A stretch of DNA of 8,986 nucleotides, from assembly GCA_031258755.1 (NCBI GenBank), contig JAIRMK010000001.1, forward strand, positions 1 through 8,986, in the 5' to 3' direction. The translations under genes were made by a program, and so were the position numbers. Shown here piece by piece: positions 1 to 6,121 of the stretch (positions are counted from its first letter, which is position 1; the number at the start of each line of letters is the position of its first letter). Source of the DNA: Prevotellaceae bacterium (GTDB taxonomy: Bacteria > Bacteroidota > Bacteroidia > Bacteroidales > UBA932). The notes below the pieces were generated by a model. It had not been told where the DNA came from. It ran no database searches and saw nothing but the letters and a program-made list of their open reading frames with translations.

Positions 1-798
1 ATCATCACCAATAAGGTGTCGCTACGCCAGCCCGAAATAGACGTCGCCGCCAGCCTGAAACTGATATGCGTAACCGCTACGGGCGTGAACAATATCGACA
101 CGGCCTATGCCGCCCAAAAAGGCATTGCGGTGAAAAACGTGGCCGGCTATTCTACGGAAAGCGTAGTGCAATCCACTTTTGCTTCACTGCTTGCACTTAC
201 AAACAGCATTTTTTACTTCGACTATTATGTGAAAAGCGGCGCTTACAGCACAGGGCCGATATTCACACATTTCGGACGCACGTTTAAGGAGCTCTCCGGA
301 AAATCGTTCGGCGTCATCGGGCTGGGCGCCATAGGGAAACGTGTGGCCGGCGTGGCCGGCGCTTTCGGGGCGAAAGTCAGCTATTATTCCACATCGGGAC
401 AAAACAAATGTCCCGACTATCCCTGCCTCAGCTTAGCCGAGCTGTTGCAACAAAGCGACATCGTATCCATCCACGCCCCGCTGAACGAAAAAACAAAAAA
501 CCTGATAGGATACGCGGAACTGCAAACGATGAAACCCACCGCGCTGCTGGTGAACATGGGACGCGGCGGCATTGTGAATGAAACCGACCTGGCCAAAGCG
601 CTCGACAATGATTTGATTGGCGGCGCCGCCATCGACGTGTATGAACAGGAACCGATACCCGACGACCATCCCTACCTGTGTGTGAAAAATAAACAAAAGC
701 TGGTACTGACCCCGCACGTGGCATGGGGAAGCGTGGAAGCCCGCACACGGGTAATCGCACTAACCGCAGAAAATATTGAAAACTTTATCCGCGCATAA
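1..798 (+). CDS. D-2-hydroxyacid dehydrogenase (glycerate dehydrogenase / hydroxypyruvate reductase-like), 5' end outside window
   Basis: A member of the NAD(P)-dependent D-isomer 2-hydroxyacid dehydrogenase family, cytoplasmic, interconverting a 2-keto acid and a D-2-hydroxy acid. The frame is open to the first base, so the beginning of the catalytic domain is missing; 265 residues are visible. In visible numbering, TGVNNID (27-33) belongs to the substrate-binding region, GLGAIG (107-112) is the Rossmann GxGxxG motif, and Arg188 (NMGRGG), Glu217 (EQEP) and His239 (TPHVAW) are the expected catalytic Arg-Glu-His set. The His-x-x-Trp form favours glycerate/hydroxypyruvate-type enzymes over D-lactate dehydrogenase. 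The second beta strand ends in VSYYSTSG without the acidic residue typical of NAD preference, so NADP use is possible (inference). The 3' end overlaps the next gene by 23 bp, which suggests co-transcription. Exact substrate cannot be decided from sequence alone. Confidence 0.93.
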   Translation: MITNKVSLRQPEIDVAASLKLICVTATGVNNIDTAYAAQKGIAVKNVAGYSTESVVQSTFASLLALTNSIFYFDYYVKSGAYSTGPIFTHFGRTFKELSGKSFGVIGLGAIGKRVAGVAGAFGAKVSYYSTSGQNKCPDYPCLSLAELLQQSDIVSIHAPLNEKTKNLIGYAELQTMKPTALLVNMGRGGIVNETDLAKALDNDLIGGAAIDVYEQEPIPDDHPYLCVKNKQKLVLTPHVAWGSVEARTRVIALTAENIENFIRA

Positions 799-2491
799 AC
801 CGGTATTTTTGCCGACCTCCAAAAAGGAAATAGTGGCACTGGGTTGGGATAAACCGGACGTCATTATTTTTACAGGCGACGCCTACATCGACCATCCGGC
901 GTTCGGAGCGGCCGTAATCGGAAGGGTATTGGAGGCCGAAGGACTGCGGGTGGCCATCGTGCCGCAACCGAATTGGCGCGACGACTTGCGCGATTTCAAA
1001 AAAATGGGCGCCCCGCGCCTGTTCTTTGGCGTCACTTCGGGCGGAATGGACAGCATGGTGAACCACTACACCGCAAACAAGCGGCTGCGCAGCAACGACG
1101 CCTACTCGCCCGGCGGGAAAGCCGGCTTCAGACCCGATTATGCCGTAACCGTATATTCGAAAATATTAAAAACATTATATCCCGGCACGCCTGTGGTGCT
1201 TGGCGGCATCGAAGCTTCACTGCGGCGGCTTACGCATTACGACTATTGGAACGACACGCTCAAACCGTCGGTATTGATAGAGAGCGGCGCCGACATACTG
1301 GTGTACGGCATGGGCGAGAAACCCATTCGTGAAGTAGCGCGACGCATGCAAGCCGGCGGCGCATGGCATGATATTCCGCAAACCGCTATTGTCAGCGCCA
1401 CCCATCCGGGCGCAGCAACCCTTATGCTGCCTTCGTTTGAGGAATGTTTGCGCGACAGGAAAAAGTTCGCCGGACATTTCCGTCATATCGAAAATGAAGC
1501 GAACAGCATGCAGGCCAAAACGCTGGCAGAGCCCGCAGGAAAAGGGTTTGTGGTGGTACATCCCCCCTACCCGGCAATGACCGGCGCAGAACTCGATGCG
1601 GTGTTCGAGCTGCCCTACACGCGCCTGCCGCATCCGCGCTATGACGGCAAACGGCTCCCGGCCTACGACATGATAAAGAACTCCATCAACATTCACCGCG
1701 GATGCTTTGGCGGATGCAGCTTCTGCACCATTGCCGCCCATCAGGGAAAGCAAATCATTTCACGATCCGAACGTTCTATTTTGCAGGAAGTGGAACAGGT
1801 GTCCAAACTGCCCGGATTTAAAGGCTACCTCAGCGATTTGGGCGGCCCGTCGGCCAACATGTACGGCATGAAAGGCAAGAACGAAAAATTATGCCGCTCC
1901 TGCAAACGGCACGCCTGCATTTACCCTTCGGTATGCCAAAATCTTCACACCGACCACAGCCGGCTACTGGCGCTTTACCGCGCGGTGGATGCGAACAGGA
2001 GCATAAAAAAGTCGTTCATCGGCAGCGGTATCCGCTACGACTTGTTTTTAGATGAAAAAGGTTTTCTTAACGACACGGCCGCCGCGTATTTTTCGGCGCT
2101 GCTGGAAAAACATGTGTCGGGACGGCTGAAAGTGGCGCCGGAACACACGGAGGCACACGTGCTGCACACCATGCGAAAGCCTTCTTTCAACCTGTTTAAA
2201 ACCCTCAAAGCGGCGTTCGACCGCGAGAATAAACGCCTGAACTTGCGTTTGCAGCTCATCCCCTATTTCATCTCGGGACATCCGGGCTGCACGGAAAAAG
2301 ACATGCGGGAACTGTCAAAGAAACTGGCGACGCTGCGCCTGCAACCCGAGCAGGTGCAGGACTTCACGCCCACGCCTATGACGCATGCCTCGGCCATATT
2401 TTATTCGGGCATCGACCCCACAAGCGGGGAAAAAATATTTGTAGCCCGCCGCAAGGAGGAGAAACTGCGTCAAAAGGAATGGTTTTTTTAA
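776..2491 (+). CDS. ygiQ: YgiQ family radical SAM protein
   Basis: A 571-residue protein with an N-terminal YgiQ domain (about 1-300; note FSGDAYIDHPAFG-like and GGIEASLRRLTHYDYW segments) followed by a radical SAM domain. The cluster-binding motif is C310-x3-C314-x2-C317 (HRGCFGGCSFC), which binds the [4Fe-4S] cluster that cleaves S-adenosylmethionine. A second set, C373, C376, C381 and C387, follows and may bind another metal centre (inference). The family's reaction is not established. It is shorter than E. coli YgiQ (about 740 residues) but in the range of Bacteroidota homologues, and it ends normally. The start is the TTG at 776: the in-frame stop at 761 excludes anything earlier, and no ATG occurs before the conserved LPTSKKEIVALGWD region. 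TTG at 812 or GTG further in would cut into conserved sequence. It overlaps the preceding gene in another frame. Confidence 0.93.
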   Translation: MKTLSAHKPVFLPTSKKEIVALGWDKPDVIIFTGDAYIDHPAFGAAVIGRVLEAEGLRVAIVPQPNWRDDLRDFKKMGAPRLFFGVTSGGMDSMVNHYTANKRLRSNDAYSPGGKAGFRPDYAVTVYSKILKTLYPGTPVVLGGIEASLRRLTHYDYWNDTLKPSVLIESGADILVYGMGEKPIREVARRMQAGGAWHDIPQTAIVSATHPGAATLMLPSFEECLRDRKKFAGHFRHIENEANSMQAKTLAEPAGKGFVVVHPPYPAMTGAELDAVFELPYTRLPHPRYDGKRLPAYDMIKNSINIHRGCFGGCSFCTIAAHQGKQIISRSERSILQEVEQVSKLPGFKGYLSDLGGPSANMYGMKGKNEKLCRSCKRHACIYPSVCQNLHTDHSRLLALYRAVDANRSIKKSFIGSGIRYDLFLDEKGFLNDTAAAYFSALLEKHVSGRLKVAPEHTEAHVLHTMRKPSFNLFKTLKAAFDRENKRLNLRLQLIPYFISGHPGCTEKDMRELSKKLATLRLQPEQVQDFTPTPMTHASAIFYSGIDPTSGEKIFVARRKEEKLRQKEWFF

Positions 2492-2492
2492 G

Positions 2493-2524
2493 AACTAAGA
2501 GTTAAGAACTAAGAGTTAAGAGTT
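2493..2524. repeat. Short tandem repeat, two copies of AACTAAGAGTTAAG plus AGTT
   Basis: Directly after the ygiQ stop codon, a 14-bp unit occurs twice back to back (2493-2506 and 2507-2520), followed by a partial third. Bases 2499-2521 are an exact 23-bp inverted match to 5130-5152. It sits in the 38-bp gap between the convergent ygiQ and ATPase genes. No stable terminator hairpin is seen in this gap. Short repeats of this type in intergenic positions are plausible recombination points; a function is not visible. Confidence 0.85.
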
Positions 2525-2529
2525 TCGCT

Positions 2530-3852
2530 TTACGCCTTACTTGCATTTAGAATAGGCAGCGTCCAGTCTGCCAAAAAGACAGGGATATTAAGCAAATTCC
2601 CATCTTGTTTCAGGTTGTTAAACGAATAGCGAATGCGCAAAGCCGGCGCATACTTTTCATTATAAACATGCAGGCTTTTCCCAGCTATGCTATGTGCCGA
2701 TTTTACTTCAACCGGAATAATTTCCAACCCATTTTGAATGATAAAGTCCACCTCCGCCCTGCCTTCGGAAGTCCAGTAACGAGGCATAACTTCAAACTGT
2801 GCAACCAGTGATTGCAAGACATAATTTTCGGTCATCGCACCCTTAAATTCGGAATACAACGGGCTACTGTTAAGCATGATTTCGGGCGGAAGTTTGGCCA
2901 GCCGGCGCAGCAAACCAATATCCGAAAGATAGACTTTGAATGCCGACAAGTCGTCGTAAGCGCTTATTGGCAAAGCCGGCTTGGTGTTGGCATAAACACG
3001 GTGTACCAGTCCCGCATGTTGCAACCACAGTAAAGCGTCTTCGTATTCACGCGCACGGGCGCCGGGCTTGACCAATTTGTAAAGGAACTTGCGGTTTTCG
3101 CGGGAAAGCTGCGAGGGGATGGATTTCCAAATGTCCGTGATTTTCGGAATATCCCTTTTTTCGGCGTGCTTGGCAAAATCAAGCGAATAGGCGTCGAGGA
3201 TAGCCTGCAAAACCGCTTCTACCTTTTCCATACCTTTGTTATCCAAAAAACCGGCCACTGCTTCGGGCATTCCACCTGTGACCTGGTAACGGCGGAACGA
3301 TTCGGTTAAGCGGTTGAACAGGATTAAAGGAATTTCTTCCACGCCGTTTAAATGCTCCGCAAAATGGTAAAGGTCGGGTGCGTCGGCAGCCAAAAATTCT
3401 CTGAAAGTAAGCGGATACATGTGCAGAAAATCAACCTTGCCCACAGGAAAACTGTCGCCTTTCGACAGCGATACGCCCAACAGCGCACCGGCGGCCACTA
3501 CGGCATATTCGGGCGCATCTTCACAGAAGTATTTCAAGCTGTTCAATGCCTTGTTGCACTCCTGGATTTCATCCAAAACAATTAACGTGTCCTGCGGCAC
3601 AATGGCCGCAGTCGTGTGCATCGCCAACTGGCTCAGCAAGCGTTGCGGGTCTTTTGTCGCTTCAAAAAGCCGGTATAGCTCGTCGTTCCGTTCAAAGCTG
3701 AAATAGGCCGTATGCGCAAAACAGCGCGCGCCAAAGGCTTGAAGGGCGCATGTCTTACCCGTTTGCCGCGCGCCGCGAATAACAAGCGGTTTCCGGCCGG
3801 CGCTGGTTTTCCAGGCCGCTAATGGCGTTAATATGTCTCGTTCTATATGCAT
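2530..3852 (-). CDS. AAA_14 / DUF4143 family ATP-binding protein
   Basis: A 440-residue protein of the AAA_14-DUF4143 family, very common in Bacteroidota and archaea and functionally uncharacterised. The N-terminal P-loop ATPase has Walker A GARQTGKT (27-34), Walker B LIVLDE (90-95) and a VVAAGALLG sensor-like strand (118-126). The MYPLTFREFL segment (145-154) is typical for the family. The C-terminal DUF4143 part (about 200-440) ends in a PD-(D/E)XK-like arrangement, E367-x-D369 ... E382-V-K384 (AEVDFIIQNG then PVEVKS), which suggests a nuclease fold, although many members are thought to be inactive or to bind DNA. The start ATG at 3852 is preceded by a palindromic operator-like sequence and a -7 box. 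It is transcribed alone, convergent with ygiQ and separated from the HU gene upstream by a terminator. Length and motifs appear intact. Confidence 0.92.
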   Translation of the reverse strand: MHIERDILTPLAAWKTSAGRKPLVIRGARQTGKTCALQAFGARCFAHTAYFSFERNDELYRLFEATKDPQRLLSQLAMHTTAAIVPQDTLIVLDEIQECNKALNSLKYFCEDAPEYAVVAAGALLGVSLSKGDSFPVGKVDFLHMYPLTFREFLAADAPDLYHFAEHLNGVEEIPLILFNRLTESFRRYQVTGGMPEAVAGFLDNKGMEKVEAVLQAILDAYSLDFAKHAEKRDIPKITDIWKSIPSQLSRENRKFLYKLVKPGARAREYEDALLWLQHAGLVHRVYANTKPALPISAYDDLSAFKVYLSDIGLLRRLAKLPPEIMLNSSPLYSEFKGAMTENYVLQSLVAQFEVMPRYWTSEGRAEVDFIIQNGLEIIPVEVKSAHSIAGKSLHVYNEKYAPALRIRYSFNNLKQDGNLLNIPVFLADWTLPILNASKA

Positions 3853-3854
3853 AA

Positions 3855-3896
3855 AATCACATTTTTCGTGCTTATTATGTGATAAAAATCACATTT
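3855..3896 (-). promoter_or_regulatory. CRP-like palindrome plus extra half-site upstream of the ATPase gene
   Basis: ATGTGATAAAAATCACAT at 3877-3894 is a perfect 7-bp inverted repeat with a 4-bp spacer. It matches the TGTGA-N6-TCACA pattern bound by CRP/FNR-family regulators. A further half-site, AATCACATTTT, lies at 3855-3865 next to the start codon, as a direct copy of the sequence at 3887-3897. Because the -7 box is at 3914-3921, the sites fall downstream of the expected transcription start, a position suited to repression or to an mRNA hairpin in the leader. Which regulator binds is not known. Confidence 0.6.
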
Positions 3897-3913
3897 CAGG
3901 CATGAAACCGATG

Positions 3914-3921
3914 CAAAGGTA
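3914..3921 (-). promoter_or_regulatory. Bacteroidota -7 promoter box for the ATPase gene
   Basis: On the - strand the sequence reads TACCTTTG, an exact TAnnTTTG match. It is about 62 bp before the ATG. No good -33 TTTG is seen at the usual distance, since that space is filled by the AT tract after the HU terminator. Transcription would begin near 3907. Confidence 0.55.
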
Positions 3922-3938
3922 GTGTTTTTTTTAAAAAA

Positions 3939-3976
3939 TTTCTCCCGCACGGAAGTTTATTTTCATGCGGGAGAAA
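3939..3976 (-). terminator. Intrinsic terminator downstream of the HU-related gene
   Basis: TTTCTCCCGCA (3939-3949) and TGCGGGAGAAA (3966-3976) form a perfect 11-bp stem with a 16-nt loop. On the - strand the stem is followed by a run of T then A (TTTTTTAAAAAAAA). It lies 57 bp after the HU stop codon, so it should separate that transcript from the ATPase gene. AT tracts on both sides would let it work in either direction. Confidence 0.75.
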
Positions 3977-4032
3977 ATTTATTTTTATACGGACGGAAAT
4001 TTATCTCGATACGTATGCAGCTGCGGGGCGAC

Positions 4033-4407
4033 TTATTCCTTCTCGAATTTAATGTTTTCGATGGCATGTTTAAAGTCCACGCTGGGGGTGAAAACCACCT
4101 TTACGCCGTTAATCATCGTAGTGCGGAAGTCGGCGGGCTCGTCCACGCCGGCGCTGCTGAACGAGAGGCGCAGGGTGCCGAAGTCGCCCAGATTGACGCT
4201 TTTGCCCATGAGCAGGTATTTGGGCAGCGTGTCAATCAGGCTCTCGATGACGTTCGACACGTCGCCGCGCGAGAGCGAGGAGATTTCCACGATTTCCGCC
4301 GAGATGGTTTTTTGGTCTATTCTGCCGTCGTTCACCGGCGAGGCATACCACTTGCCTTGCAGTTCGGGGTGTTGCGGGTTTTTCCGCTGGGTTAATTTGT
4401 ACTTCAT
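4033..4407 (-). CDS. HU-related (HU_rel / HU-HIG type) DNA-binding protein
   Basis: A 124-residue member of the histone-like HU-related family that is nearly confined to Bacteroidota. Members carry an N-terminal strand segment (MKYKLTQRKNP ... LQGKWYASPV, residues 1-25) before an HU/IHF-like fold. Helices expected for dimerisation fall at about 30-66, and VNLGDFGTLRLSF (71-83) corresponds to the conserved G-x-G-F-G-type strand of HU. The rest, to FEKE at the end, forms the DNA-binding arm and last helix region. Expected role: nucleoid-associated DNA binding and bending; a specific target is unknown. The ATG at 4407 follows an AT-rich leader with no Shine-Dalgarno, as usual here. It has its own promoter upstream and a strong terminator downstream, so it is probably monocistronic. 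Confidence 0.88.
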   Translation of the reverse strand: MKYKLTQRKNPQHPELQGKWYASPVNDGRIDQKTISAEIVEISSLSRGDVSNVIESLIDTLPKYLLMGKSVNLGDFGTLRLSFSSAGVDEPADFRTTMINGVKVVFTPSVDFKHAIENIKFEKE

Positions 4408-4434
4408 AACTTTTTTGTTTTTTGGTTAATAGGA

Positions 4435-4468
4435 CAAAAGTACGAATTATTTTTTTATATAGCACAAA
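4435..4468 (-). promoter_or_regulatory. Bacteroidota promoter for the HU-related gene
   Basis: On the - strand, TTTG (4468-4465) and TACTTTTG (4442-4435) match the -33 TTTG and -7 TAnnTTTG boxes, with 22 bp between them. That is slightly longer than the usual spacing. The -7 box ends 27 bp before the ATG, giving a short leader. Confidence 0.6.
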
Positions 4469-4497
4469 AATAAAGGGGAAAATGGTTGGTTTCCTGA

Positions 4498-4633
4498 AAA
4501 GTCAAGATTGTCGTACGCTTCCACCCACATGCCCTCGCCGGCTCGCACGACAATCAGGCCAACGCACTTTTACCCATTCAGGAGATAGTTCAACCAAGGT
4601 TAGAACCTTGTCCGAATGGGGCTCGTAAGCGTT
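4498..4633. other. GC-rich non-coding element with nested inverted repeats
   Basis: This stretch is much richer in GC than the AT-rich promoter and gene on either side. It contains a 9-bp inverted repeat GATTGTCGT (4506-4514) / ACGACAATC (4547-4555) and a compact hairpin CAAGGTT-AG-AACCTTG (4595-4610). That hairpin is nested in CCCATTC (4573-4579) / GAATGGG (4614-4620). An outer ACGCTT (4515-4520) / AAGCGT (4627-4632) pair is followed on the + strand by TTTTTATTTT. Taken on the + strand this could be a structured RNA ending in an intrinsic terminator, or the element could be an interspersed repeat or decayed insertion. Short open frames cross it on both strands but none has a convincing start. 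I do not recognise it. Confidence 0.4.
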
Positions 4634-4634
4634 T

Positions 4635-5069
4635 TTATTTTAATTCTTCTTCGCATTCCTCATCATTGTTACCATCAGGCGTAATTTCAAAGTCTATTAC
4701 CTCTATAATTTCGTCGGCGGAAGGTTTATCCAAAAGCTCTTTGGCTTTCTCATTCAGTTTCTCTGCAAAAATTTCACAAATGTCTTCTTCTTTTCCTTTT
4801 ATTATTTCATATAAACCATTTACCATTTGGTTTGTTACAACTAAAATATATGCACATATTCTCCAGCATCCCTCACGACTTTTCTTTATATCTACTTTTA
4901 CTTTACCGCCGTATTCAAACAGGGCTCCTTGGATTTCATCTATCGTAGCACCTATTAATATCTTCTCCCATTCCCTTTTATGTTTGCCCAAGAAATTTCG
5001 ATACTTATCCGATTGTTTATATTTTCCCAACAAATCGAATTTTGTTCTGATTGTTGCAATTTTTTTCAT
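4635..5069 (-). CDS. Hypothetical protein, AT-rich accessory gene
   Basis: A 144-residue protein of no family I recognise. The first 65 residues are rich in Lys and Arg (FDLLGKYKQSDKYRNFLGKHKREWEK), and the last 30 are strongly acidic (DFEITPDGNNDEECEEELK). The middle contains a hydrophobic stretch (WRICAYILVVTNQMVNGLYEII, 69-90) that is more like a buried helix than a membrane span, and a predicted charged helix at about 92-113. There is no signal peptide, so it is probably cytoplasmic. The base composition is clearly more AT-rich than the flanking housekeeping genes, which suggests recent acquisition. The ATG at 5069 follows an A-rich leader. It lies downstream of and on the same strand as the nuclease-like gene, with a 239-bp gap; a functional link is possible but unproven. 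Confidence 0.7.
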   Translation of the reverse strand: MKKIATIRTKFDLLGKYKQSDKYRNFLGKHKREWEKILIGATIDEIQGALFEYGGKVKVDIKKSREGCWRICAYILVVTNQMVNGLYEIIKGKEEDICEIFAEKLNEKAKELLDKPSADEIIEVIDFEITPDGNNDEECEEELK

Positions 5070-5129
5070 AATAATAATTTTTTTTCTTTTGCCTACTTTA
5101 TAAAGTTTTCAGTTTTCCTTTTTTAAAAT

Positions 5130-5152
5130 TCTTAACTCTTAGTTCTTAACTC
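5130..5152. repeat. Inverted copy of the repeat found after ygiQ
   Basis: Bases 5130-5152 (TCTTAACTCTTAG followed by TTCTTAACTC) are the exact reverse complement of 2499-2521. The two copies bracket about 2.6 kb holding the ATPase, the HU-related gene, the GC-rich element and the first AT-rich gene. A related direct copy of its end occurs at 6026-6040. The following bases (5161-5192) are sharply GC-rich, with a GGCGGCCGCC palindrome at 5180-5189, inside an otherwise AT-rich gap. Nothing else is recognisable between 5070 and 5308. Confidence 0.8.
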
Positions 5153-5308
5153 CCTCCCATCCGCCCTGCCTTGCCCGGCGGCGGCCGCCAGCGTACACAA
5201 ACCATTTGATTATTCCGATACATAATTTTCTTTTTTTAATTGTTTATAGTTTAATGTTTTTTCTTTTCCTTCGCACTACCCTATTCCCGTCAGGGGACAA
5301 TGAAAATC

Positions 5309-5977
5309 TTATTTCACCTTTTTGGCATATATGTCCATCTTATACATAAGGTCACAGTATTTTTTAACATCATCGTACGTTTTACCCCATACGCCTTGTT
5401 TACAAGCCAAAAAAACATCAAATAAGAAATCTGTAAGAGAAATCATATTATTTTTACCGTAATCATTTCCTGTCTGTGCATAATAGCCATTTTCAGCGTA
5501 AACAATGATCATATTTCCATTTGGTAAACCTTTTTTCATTTTTTCAATTTGCTCCATGATCTCTTTCTCCTTTATATTCTCTTTTCTCTTTGCTTGAAAA
5601 AGTATTGATTTATTATCAACACGGCCATTTTGTTCAATATTTATAGAAATTATTCCATCTGCGCCGATGAAGGGTTCTTCCTTTATAGATTTTAATCTTT
5701 TTGAATTTATTTTCCATTTCCAGCCATCACAACATTGCCAGTCCATAACTTCTATATTGTCTAATAGGGCGCCTGTTAAGGAATTTTCATCGTTGCAATT
5801 GACCTCATACTTGTGTTCTGCCTTATTAATATTTGCTGATATATATGGTTTTAATGCACTTATTAATGTAGCAGGAATCTTTTTATGTGTTTTCCTCTTC
5901 TTCCTCCTATATCTATATTTTCCATACGATTTCCGAAATAGCTTGCCGGTAAATGATTTAGCATCTCCTTTTCCCAT
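5309..5977 (-). CDS. Putative PD-(D/E)XK nuclease-like protein, accessory
   Basis: A 222-residue cytoplasmic protein. Residues 9-33 are extremely basic (KLFRKSYGKYRYRRKKRKTHKK), suggesting nucleic-acid binding. After that come E64-NSLTGAL (64-70), E101-PFIGAD107 and ILFQAK130R, then a helix with MEQIEKMKKG (141-150) and a strand NMIIVYAENG (155-164). The order Glu ... Gly-Ala-Asp ... Gln-Ala-Lys matches the E / D / (Q)xK catalytic pattern of restriction-endonuclease-fold proteins, in which QxK replaces ExK. This is a motif-level assignment; I cannot name a family. AT-rich composition and flanking CTTAACTC repeats suggest an acquired cassette. A role in defence against foreign DNA is plausible for such a gene but is inference; no partner methylase or known defence gene is in the window. 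Start at ATG 5977; no clear promoter box is seen. Confidence 0.65.
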   Translation of the reverse strand: MGKGDAKSFTGKLFRKSYGKYRYRRKKRKTHKKIPATLISALKPYISANINKAEHKYEVNCNDENSLTGALLDNIEVMDWQCCDGWKWKINSKRLKSIKEEPFIGADGIISINIEQNGRVDNKSILFQAKRKENIKEKEIMEQIEKMKKGLPNGNMIIVYAENGYYAQTGNDYGKNNMISLTDFLFDVFLACKQGVWGKTYDDVKKYCDLMYKMDIYAKKVK

Positions 5978-6025
5978 AATATTATTCTATATTATTTTTT
6001 TCCATAGTTCTGTTTTTTTTTAACA

Positions 6026-6040
6026 CTTAACTCTCTCACA
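6026..6040. repeat. Direct, imperfect copy of the CTTAACTC repeat end
   Basis: CTTAACTCTCTCACA here resembles CTTAACTCCCTCCCA at 5145-5159 (13 of 15 bases equal), in the same orientation. Both are followed by GC-rich sequence. The pair flanks the nuclease-like gene about 880 bp apart. The match is short and could be chance. Confidence 0.35.
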
Positions 6041-6051
6041 GCCCCCTTCGC

Positions 6052-6101
6052 TTTTCCCCATACTGCAGCCCGCGGCAGGCATGGGCTGCCTATGGAGAAA
6101 A
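6052..6101 (-). other. Imperfect hairpin just downstream of the lipoprotein gene
   Basis: TTTTCCCCATA (6052-6062) pairs with TATGGAGAAAA (6091-6101) with one mismatch. Inside it GCAGCCC (6065-6071) pairs with GGGCTGC (6083-6089) around an 11-nt loop. It starts 20 bp after the stop codon at 6122. On the - strand no T-run follows at once, so it is a poor classical terminator. In DGR systems a hairpin or cruciform placed just after the variable repeat aids retrohoming; this one is in the right place for that, although its loop is longer than in the known phage example. Confidence 0.6.
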
Positions 6102-6121
6102 CGGCCCAACACACAAATTCC

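Noticed and set aside
428..760. Long open frames on the - strand opposite the dehydrogenase.
   Set aside because: The + strand frame has clear family motifs; the antisense products have no recognisable domain.
3922..4429. Two overlapping + strand open frames of about 155 codons over the HU-related gene.
   Set aside because: They run antisense to a well-supported gene with its own promoter and terminator, and one begins inside the terminator hairpin.
4573..4620. tRNA-like look: a 7-bp outer stem and a D-arm-like TAGTTCAACCAAGGTTAGAAC.
   Set aside because: The stem encloses only 34 nt, there is no anticodon stem, and no T-arm sequence is present.
4610..4622. GTCCGAATGGGGC resembles a short segment near the 5' end of 23S rRNA.
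   Set aside because: Only about a dozen bases match and the flanks do not continue as rRNA.
5150..5226. A 25-codon - strand frame starting at the ATG near 5224 in the GC-rich gap.
   Set aside because: It is very short, of low-complexity composition (Arg/Pro/Gly), and has no start signals or family resemblance.
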